From contig JBDLID010000095.1 of NCBI GenBank assembly GCA_039715055.1, positions 1 to 11,823 on the forward strand: a DNA stretch of 11,823 bases. Direction: 5' to 3'. Numbering within the stretch: position 1 is the first letter of the stretch; each line of letters begins with the position of its first letter. The position numbers and the translations under genes are program-made. Shown piece by piece: positions 7,055 through 11,823 of the stretch. Under the pieces are notes generated by a model that saw nothing but the letters and a program-made list of their open reading frames with translations, had not been told where the DNA came from and searched no databases. This DNA is from JBDLID01 sp039715055 (lineage in GTDB: Bacteria > Desulfobacterota > Desulfobulbia > Desulfobulbales > Desulfocapsaceae).

Positions 7055-7062
7055 AATAACAC
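7055..7062. repeat. Left 8-bp target-site duplication of the MITE-like element
   Basis: AATAACAC abuts the left inverted repeat and is repeated exactly at 7216-7223 after the right inverted repeat. Removing the element and one copy restores a continuous leader that runs from TTTAAAATAACAC into GAGGTAACTCGAT before the cupin start. Confidence 0.7.
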
Positions 7063-7215
7063 GTAACTATTCAGCAGCACCCACATTATGGCCGATCAGG
7101 CCGCCTCGAGTAGCACAAGTACGCTTCGTCAGCCTGCTTGACCACACTGCGGGCCCTGCTGAACAGTTACAGTTCCCTGCTTAGGGACGCACCCAGCTTT
7201 ACGCTGAATAGTTAC
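7063..7215. mobile_element. 153-bp MITE-like element with IS66-like ends
   Basis: The ends are perfect 13-bp inverted repeats: GTAACTATTCAGC (7063-7075) and GCTGAATAGTTAC (7203-7215). The element is flanked exactly by an 8-bp direct repeat, AATAACAC, at 7055-7062 and 7216-7223. Ends beginning GTAA and an 8-bp target duplication are the known hallmarks of IS66-family transposition. No open frame of useful length is inside, so it would be mobilised in trans. A near copy of the end, CTGCTGAACAGTTAC (7156-7170), lies inside and pairs with 7063-7077 at 14 of 15 positions. It fills most of the 7009-7236 gap. Confidence 0.75.
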
Positions 7216-7223
7216 AATAACAC
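7216..7223. repeat. Right 8-bp target-site duplication of the MITE-like element
   Basis: AATAACAC follows the right inverted repeat without a gap, matching 7055-7062. The next bases, GAGG (7224-7227), are the ribosome-binding site of the cupin gene, so the insertion stopped just short of it. Confidence 0.7.
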
Positions 7224-7236
7224 GAGGTAACTCGAT

Positions 7237-7605
7237 ATGAAGCCACTTGTCACATCTGTCTCCGAAGTTGAGGCGATGGTCATTGGTGCGGCTGAAGGCA
7301 CCTCCATGCAGGTCCTCATCCCCGCAACAGCGGCCCAAAATTTCATCATGCGCAGAATTGTCATCAAGGCAGGAGGCTCCATGCCCAACCACACGAATTC
7401 GGTGGAGCATGAGCAGTACGTTCTGTCCGGTTCCGCAGAGGTCGGTATCGGTGACCAGGTACATCACCTCAAGCAAAATGATGTACTTCTGATTCCACCG
7501 GGTGTTCCGCACTGGTACAGGGCCAGCGCAGAGGAAGATTATGTATTTATCTGCCTGATCCCCAACAAAGAGGATATCATCACCCTCATCGATACGGTTG
7601 AGTGA
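7237..7605 (+). CDS. Small single-domain cupin protein
   Basis: 122 residues, one conserved beta-barrel cupin domain. Motif 1 lies at 46-65 (GGSMPNHTNSVEHEQYVLSG) and motif 2 at 82-94 (DVLLIPPGVPHWY). Related small cupins read HTHPWEHE here. In this protein the second histidine is Asn54, while His52, His58, Glu59 and His92 remain, so metal binding is likely but with an altered ligand set. Small cupins of this kind include metal-dependent dioxygenases, isomerases and sugar- or ligand-binding regulators; the sequence does not choose among them. Cytoplasmic, with no signal peptide. GAGG sits nine bases before ATG 7237. The MITE-like insertion ends only 13 bases before the ribosome site region, so the native promoter may have been displaced. 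It is followed at 4 bases by tag, probably on one transcript. Confidence 0.85.
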   Translation: MKPLVTSVSEVEAMVIGAAEGTSMQVLIPATAAQNFIMRRIVIKAGGSMPNHTNSVEHEQYVLSGSAEVGIGDQVHHLKQNDVLLIPPGVPHWYRASAEEDYVFICLIPNKEDIITLIDTVE

Positions 7606-7609
7606 TACG

Positions 7610-8185
7610 ATGAAACGATGCGAGTGGGCTGAGGGCAGCGTTCTGGAACAGGAGTACCATGATCACGAGTGGGGACGGCCTGTCCACGATGATCGTCTCC
7701 TCTTTGAGTTCCTCATCCTTGAAGGTGCCCAGGCTGGATTGAGCTGGGTAACCATCCTCAAAAAGCGTGAAGGCTACAGGGAGGCCTTTGATAATTTCCG
7801 GGCCGCAAAGATTGCCCGCTACGATGAGGCCAAAATCAATGAACTGCTGGCAAACCCTGCCATCGTCCGAAACCGGCTGAAGGTCAACAGCGCTGTTGGC
7901 AACGCAAGGGCCTTTCTTGAAATACAGCAAGAATTCGGCAGCTTCGATCAATACATCTGGGACTTCGTCGGTGGTCGGCCTGTCCGGAACTCATGGAAAG
8001 AACTCTCGCAGATTCCCACCAGCACAGCCCAGTCAGACGCCATGAGCAGGGATCTGAAAAAAAGAGGGTTCAAGTTTGTCGGCACAACGATCTGTTACGC
8101 CTTTATGCAGGCGGTGGGCATGGTCAACGACCACACTGTGGACTGCCACCAGTACCACCGGATCAGCAACGCTCCAGGAGCTTGA
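7610..8185 (+). CDS. tag: DNA-3-methyladenine glycosylase I
   Basis: 191 residues, close to E. coli Tag. It removes 3-methyladenine from alkylated DNA in the first step of base excision repair. Features seen: Cys4 and His17 plus the NDHTVDC segment near residues 170-176, together the four ligands of the family's zinc snap; Glu38 in LEGAQAGLSW, the base-recognition residue; and SQIPTSTAQSDAMS followed by KKRGFKFVGTTICYAFMQA, the most conserved stretch of the family. ATG 7610 is chosen because it gives MKRCEW, matching the start of E. coli Tag. A TTG at 7598 in the same frame would overlap the cupin gene and add four residues. It starts four bases after the cupin stop and is likely cotranscribed. 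Whether it is damage-inducible cannot be read from this region. Confidence 0.95.
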   Translation: MKRCEWAEGSVLEQEYHDHEWGRPVHDDRLLFEFLILEGAQAGLSWVTILKKREGYREAFDNFRAAKIARYDEAKINELLANPAIVRNRLKVNSAVGNARAFLEIQQEFGSFDQYIWDFVGGRPVRNSWKELSQIPTSTAQSDAMSRDLKKRGFKFVGTTICYAFMQAVGMVNDHTVDCHQYHRISNAPGA

Positions 8186-8214
8186 AAACAAATTGAAGCC
8201 ACTCATCACAAAAT

Positions 8215-8811
8215 ATGAAAACAGCACCATTTCTTGAATCCACTGATATCATCGACTGGAATACAACTCCGGTTTTAGAGCTCGCTCACCGGTTGTCACG
8301 CGGCCTTGAAAGGCCTAATGAAATTGGTCGGGCATGTTTTGAATGGGTCCGGGATGAGATCGGCCACAGCGGGGATATCCAATCCGAAATCGTCACCTGC
8401 TCCGCATCGGAGGTACTCAGGGAGAAAACCGGCTGGTGTTTTGCCAAAAGCCATCTGCTGGCAGCACTGCTCCGGGCAAATTCCATTCCTGCCGGACTCT
8501 GTTACCAGAGACTTGCCAGTGATGATTCCACAGGCTTTACACTGCACGGCCTTAACGCACTATTTCTCCCCGAAACCGGATGGTACAGAGTTGACCCCCG
8601 CGGCAACAAGACAGGGGTGGACGCCCGGTTCACTCCTCCTGTCGAGCGACTGGCCTGGACGATCTCCGCCCCGGGAGAAATGGACCTGCCGGAAATCTGG
8701 CCGGAACCATTACCGATCATCGTTGACTACCTCCATCAAAATGACTCTCTAACGGATGCAGTCAAAAACCTGCCGGATATTGAGCTTATCCCCGGCTGTC
8801 AGCCGGCATGA
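8215..8811 (+). CDS. Transglutaminase-like cysteine protease-fold protein
   Basis: 198 residues, cytoplasmic, no signal peptide. The transglutaminase-like core carries a complete Cys-His-Asp triad: Cys75 in KTGWCFAKSHLLAALLRANSI, His111 in LHGLNALFL and Asp127 in WYRVDPRGN. In stand-alone bacterial members of this group (transglut_core) the fold is usually a peptidase or amidase rather than a cross-linker; the substrate is unknown. Residues 138-198 form a short C-terminal extension without a recognised domain. It begins 29 bases after tag with no clear Shine-Dalgarno, and probably ends the cupin-tag transcript, because a hairpin terminator follows its stop at once. A functional tie to alkylation repair is not evident. 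Confidence 0.85.
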   Translation: MKTAPFLESTDIIDWNTTPVLELAHRLSRGLERPNEIGRACFEWVRDEIGHSGDIQSEIVTCSASEVLREKTGWCFAKSHLLAALLRANSIPAGLCYQRLASDDSTGFTLHGLNALFLPETGWYRVDPRGNKTGVDARFTPPVERLAWTISAPGEMDLPEIWPEPLPIIVDYLHQNDSLTDAVKNLPDIELIPGCQPA

Positions 8812-8812
8812 T

Positions 8813-8844
8813 ACACGGCGGGATTTTTTACCGCTGTGTGTTTT
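8813..8844 (+). terminator. Rho-independent terminator after the transglutaminase-like gene
   Basis: ACACGGCGG (8813-8821) pairs with CCGCTGTGT (8831-8839) through nine pairs, one of them G-U, across a 9-base loop. It is followed by GTTTTCCGTTTT. It begins two bases after the stop codon and closes the cupin-tag-transglutaminase unit. A second small hairpin, CCGGC-TGTCA-GCCGG, lies in the last codons of the gene just before it. Confidence 0.7.
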
Positions 8845-8921
8845 CCGTTTTAATCCCTAACCATTCCTCCACATCGTCTTCAACCAACTGGTTACCCGCA
8901 TGTGGTGCCACATTGTACTCC

Positions 8922-8950
8922 TTGCCCTTTGTTCTTTTTTCCCATATGAT
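8922..8950 (+). promoter_or_regulatory. Sigma70-like promoter candidate for the heme-PAS sensor gene
   Basis: TTGCCC (8922-8927, four of six) and TATGAT (8945-8950, five of six) are separated by the optimal 17 bp. Transcription would start near 8957, giving a leader of about 60 bases. CATATG occurs twice, overlapping the -10 (8943-8948) and at 8974-8979. No strong ribosome site precedes the start at 9016. Confidence 0.45.
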
Positions 8951-9015
8951 CATAACAAGCTGATACAGTGACACATATGAATCTAGAAAATCACCCAGCA
9001 TGCCGCTCCTGACCT

Positions 9016-11190
9016 ATGCGACCCGCACTTCCAGGAACCCAACTACCCACCCCATTGCAAAATACTGCTCTGCTGCTGGTAGCTGTTTTGACTACGCTGA
9101 TTGTACTCGTTGGTGGCTGGCACACCAAAACTGAATACGACAACACTCTGAATACTGCCCGGATCCTTGCCCGGAGTGGTTTTGAAAAAGATCTCATTTT
9201 CCGTCAGTGGGCTACTGGTCACGGTGGTATTTACGCCCCTGTTACAGCATCAACTCCCCCCAATCCTTATCTTGCCCATCTTCCCCATCGTGACATAACG
9301 ACGGATAACGGGGTTCAGCTGACACTTCTCAACCCTGCCTACATAACCCGCCAGATCCACGAACTCGGCATAAAACAATTTGGCTACAAGAGCCATATCA
9401 CCAGTATCAATCCAATCCGGTCAGAGAATGCGCCGGACAAATGGGAGAAACAGGCATTACAGGTCTTTGCCCAGGGGAAAACCGAAGTCAGTGAACTCAG
9501 TAAAATCAACAATGTCAGACACATGCGTTTTATGAGTCCCCTGCTCACCCAATCTTCCTGCCTCCCGTGTCATGCGGCACAAGGATATAAGGAAGGGGAC
9601 CTGCGGGGTGGAATCAGTGTGTCAATACCGATGGCACCGCTGATGTCACACTTCTACAAAGACATAGCTAACATGGCGATCGGTTATTTTCTTGTGTGGT
9701 TTATCGGCCTGCTTGGCATTGGCTATACCATCTCCAGAATAAATCTCAACCAGCAGGAGCTCGAACGGTCAAAGAAACAAATCGAAAAAAATGAAATACG
9801 ATACCGTGAACTTGCAGAACACATGGAAGACGGTGTTGCCGTCTACCAGGCCGTTGATGAAGGCCGGGATTTCACCTTCTGTGACCACAACCTGGCAGGT
9901 GAACAGATTACAGGGTTATCCCGTCAACAGGTTATTGGGCATCGGGTTACGAAGGTTTTTCCCGGAGTCAGGGATCTGGGACTGTTGGAAGTTCTACAGA
10001 GGGTCTGGAAAACAGGAGAAGCGGAAATACACCCCAGCAGCATTTACAACGACAACCGCCTCTCCTTCTGGGCTGACAACAGTGTTTTCAAGCTTCCCAG
10101 TGGTGAGGTCGTTGCCATTTATCGTGACCTGACCAATGAAAAAATAGTGGAAGAAAAGCTTAACCATGCAAATACCATTATCACCCGGAGCCCGGTGGCT
10201 GCCTTTTTATGGGAAAACAGTGCGGGCTGGCCGGTCTGCTATGTATCGGAAAATGTTTTATCAATACTGGGCTATTCCGCCCGTGAATTCATGAATGCGG
10301 AAATTTCCTATGCTGAGATTATTCACCCTGACGACCTTGACCGGGTGGCGGGAGAGGTCTCCGGCGCGAGCTCAGAGGAATCAACACTTTCATTTGCCCA
10401 TGAGCCATACAGAGTTATTTCCCGGGACAAAAGGATCATATGGGTCCACGACGAGACCCATATCAGAAGAAACAGTCAGGGGCAAATCACCCACTACGAA
10501 GGAATTGTCTACGATATCTCCCGACGTATGCAGGCTGACGTGGCGTTGCAAGAGAGCAAAGAACAACTGAGGAGCAGTGAAGCCAAGTTTCGCAACCTGG
10601 TGGAGTTTTCGACCGATTGGGTATGGGAGGTTGACCGGGAAGGACTCTATACTTATGCCAGCCCGCAGGTTGAAAACATACTTGGCTACAAACCTGAAGA
10701 ACTCATCGGCAAAACAGTATTTGATCTAATGGTTACTGAAGAAGTGGATGCCATTTCTGCTCTCTTTAAAGAATCCGTTGAAAAAGGGACGCCGATTCTC
10801 CAACTGGAAAACGGTGCCCATCACAAGAACGGCCAGATTATTATTCTAGAGACAAGCGGGGCTCCATTTTTCGATGAGGAGGGCAAGGTTGCCGGATATC
10901 GCGGAATGGACCGCGATATTACCCAGCGTAAAAAGATGGCGCTGGAAAAAGAGGAACTCATTGGTGACCTGCAAAAGGCGCTGGATGAAATCAAGACTCT
11001 GCGGGGAATTCTTCCACTCTGTTCATTCTGTAAAAAAATCCGCCAGGACAACGACGCCTGGATAGATGTGGATGCTTATATCCACAAGCACTCCGAAGCA
11101 GACATCAGTCACAGTGTCTGTCCACAATGTGCCCAAAAGCATTACCCTGATGATTACAAAGCCATCTACCCGGACAAAGATGACAACTAG
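9016..11190 (+). CDS. Membrane heme-PAS sensor with cysteine-rich C-terminal module, no kinase domain
   Basis: 724 residues. Transmembrane segment 1 (about 17-34) and 2 (about 219-239) enclose a periplasmic sensor that resembles the DUF3365 (Tll0287-like) domain. It contains one c-type heme motif, CLPCH (182-186), with the usual LRGGISVSIPM stretch after it. A coiled-coil linker leads into three cytoplasmic PAS/PAC units, about 258-380, 381-508 and 515-645; the second holds YVSENVLSILGYS and HPDD, the third YASPQVENILGYKPEELIG. A short coiled coil ends in LRGILPLCSFCKKIRQ with Cys669/Cys672, then Cys702/Cys705 in CPQC: a probable zinc ribbon-like tail found on many PAS and response-regulator proteins of related bacteria. 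I see no HisKA, HATPase, GGDEF, EAL or HAMP domain. By inference it senses redox or a small gas ligand and signals through a partner. The start is supported by the position of segment 1; no good Shine-Dalgarno is visible. Confidence 0.88.
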   Translation: MRPALPGTQLPTPLQNTALLLVAVLTTLIVLVGGWHTKTEYDNTLNTARILARSGFEKDLIFRQWATGHGGIYAPVTASTPPNPYLAHLPHRDITTDNGVQLTLLNPAYITRQIHELGIKQFGYKSHITSINPIRSENAPDKWEKQALQVFAQGKTEVSELSKINNVRHMRFMSPLLTQSSCLPCHAAQGYKEGDLRGGISVSIPMAPLMSHFYKDIANMAIGYFLVWFIGLLGIGYTISRINLNQQELERSKKQIEKNEIRYRELAEHMEDGVAVYQAVDEGRDFTFCDHNLAGEQITGLSRQQVIGHRVTKVFPGVRDLGLLEVLQRVWKTGEAEIHPSSIYNDNRLSFWADNSVFKLPSGEVVAIYRDLTNEKIVEEKLNHANTIITRSPVAAFLWENSAGWPVCYVSENVLSILGYSAREFMNAEISYAEIIHPDDLDRVAGEVSGASSEESTLSFAHEPYRVISRDKRIIWVHDETHIRRNSQGQITHYEGIVYDISRRMQADVALQESKEQLRSSEAKFRNLVEFSTDWVWEVDREGLYTYASPQVENILGYKPEELIGKTVFDLMVTEEVDAISALFKESVEKGTPILQLENGAHHKNGQIIILETSGAPFFDEEGKVAGYRGMDRDITQRKKMALEKEELIGDLQKALDEIKTLRGILPLCSFCKKIRQDNDAWIDVDAYIHKHSEADISHSVCPQCAQKHYPDDYKAIYPDKDDN

Positions 11191-11823
11191 GCTGACGTTT
11201 TAACCATCTTATACAGCGCCTCGGCGGTCTGCGCTCCGCACTCCCTGATGTTTTTCTCATCCCCCCTGACGCGAATCACCGGAATTCCCTTTGACTCGAG
11301 ATAGTCAATCCCCTGGAGATACTGATTTTGCAGCCTGCGCAGATCATTTAAATTTTCATGGGGAGAGAGTTTCCTCCTCTCCCTGCGGTGACGCGCGACA
11401 ACCCTCTCGTAGGCAATATCGGGAGAAACGTCGAGAAAAACATAGGCATCGCAGAGACTGCCGAAACCAACTCGTTGCATAAAGGCCACCCTCCGATCGA
11501 TGGAAAAATGATCGAGTAAGCCGAGGTAAGAAACGGATAGAATCAGCGGGTCCAGGAGCAGGTCCCGGTCCTCAAAGGAGAATACCGGATGAAGTCGTTC
11601 ACAGAGCGATGCCTTGGCCAGCCGGTACCAGGCCGTTTTTACCCGGACGGAGAGCCTGTTGACAAGGGAGGGGAACCTTTTAACAGATTTTGCTGAAATT
11701 GCTGTCAGATCGCAAAGTCGATCTGCTGAACGGTATCGTACTGACTTCCAGCCGAAAAGGAGGATGGGGAAATCTTTTGCCAGAAGCCTGCTGGCTTCCT
11801 CAATGGTGGACCCTTTGCCGCTG
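11187..11823 (-). CDS. Thymidylate-kinase-like P-loop kinase, N-terminus beyond the window
   Basis: The frame is open from the right edge to TAG (complement of 11187-11189), 212 codons. The first visible residues, SGKGST, are the end of a P-loop, so only a short N-terminal piece is missing. Next come a helix (IEEASRLLA) and a strand ILLFGW. FEDRDLLLDPLILS carries the DR pair that binds substrate in thymidylate and deoxynucleoside kinases. AYVFLDVSPDIAYERVVARHRRER fits the strand, helix and arginine-rich lid of that superfamily. The C-terminus holds YLESKGIPVIRVRGDEKN. It would phosphorylate a nucleoside, nucleotide or a related small molecule in the cytoplasm. The middle part (about residues 40-85 of the visible portion) is not conserved with housekeeping Tmk, so it may be a paralogue with another substrate. 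It is convergent with the sensor gene. A GTG at about 11489 is internal, not a start. Confidence 0.75.
   Translation of the reverse strand, partial: SGKGSTIEEASRLLAKDFPILLFGWKSVRYRSADRLCDLTAISAKSVKRFPSLVNRLSVRVKTAWYRLAKASLCERLHPVFSFEDRDLLLDPLILSVSYLGLLDHFSIDRRVAFMQRVGFGSLCDAYVFLDVSPDIAYERVVARHRRERRKLSPHENLNDLRRLQNQYLQGIDYLESKGIPVIRVRGDEKNIRECGAQTAEALYKMVKTSA

Noticed and set aside
7063..7215. Integron attC site or CRISPR-like unit for the inverted-repeat region.
   Set aside because: The ends do not fit the attC core consensus, and there is no array of spaced repeats; the 8-bp flanking duplication fits transposition instead.
7598..7609. TTG 7598 as the start of tag.
   Set aside because: It overlaps the cupin gene and adds four residues that E. 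coli Tag lacks; ATG 7610 matches the family start.
8977..9012. An 11-codon upstream reading frame (ATG to TGA) ending just before the sensor gene start.
   Set aside because: No ribosome site, no regulatory amino-acid pattern, and this length is expected by chance.
11187..11489. A separate 100-residue protein starting at GTG 11489 on the minus strand.
   Set aside because: The frame continues open to the right edge and shows kinase motifs upstream of that GTG, so it is internal to the larger gene.

Overview
The window looks like ordinary chromosomal DNA of an anaerobic, Gram-negative Desulfobacterota-type bacterium (delta-proteobacterial, Desulfobulbales-like). This is inferred from gene content and protein style: an exported caspase-like protein with a PEGA-like tail, a CbiL-type corrin methyltransferase, and a heme-binding multi-PAS sensor ending in a CxxC/CxxC module. 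No marker gene fixes the taxon.

Layout. (1) 1-1124, minus strand, running off the left edge: an exported caspase-fold protein. It is divergent from (2) 1413-2030, plus strand: a small periplasmic OmpA-C-like protein. The 288-bp gap between them holds a promoter candidate in each direction. (3) 2041-5929: a B12-controlled operon. A promoter is followed by a cobalamin riboswitch closed by a 10-bp P1 stem, a very regular intrinsic terminator with a possible antiterminator, and then btuC-btuD-btuF (corrinoid ABC importer) and cbiL (C20-methyltransferase of anaerobic corrin synthesis). The genes are packed with overlaps or gaps of only a few bases. (4) 6193-7008: an orphan family-3 solute-binding protein with its own promoter candidate and a palindrome at the predicted start site. 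(5) 7055-7223: a 153-bp MITE-like element with perfect 13-bp terminal inverted repeats starting GTAA and a perfect 8-bp direct repeat (AATAACAC) on both sides, i.e. a target-site duplication as made by IS66-family transposases. It sits immediately before (6) 7237-8811: a cupin protein, DNA-3-methyladenine glycosylase I (tag) and a transglutaminase-like protein, ended by a hairpin terminator. (7) 9016-11190: a membrane sensor with a periplasmic c-type heme site (CLPCH), three PAS domains and a cysteine-rich C-terminal module but no kinase, cyclase or phosphodiesterase domain. (8) 11187 to the right edge, minus strand: a thymidylate-kinase-like P-loop kinase, convergent with the sensor and sharing a CTAG stop palindrome with it.

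How the parts work together. The B12 operon is self-contained: intracellular cobalamin should terminate transcription before btuC, shutting off corrinoid uptake and one step of synthesis together. The other genes do not form an obvious single pathway. I see no CRISPR array, tRNA, rRNA, prophage or defence island. The least expected element is the MITE-like insertion. The functional unknowns are the caspase/OmpA divergent pair and the output of the heme-PAS sensor.
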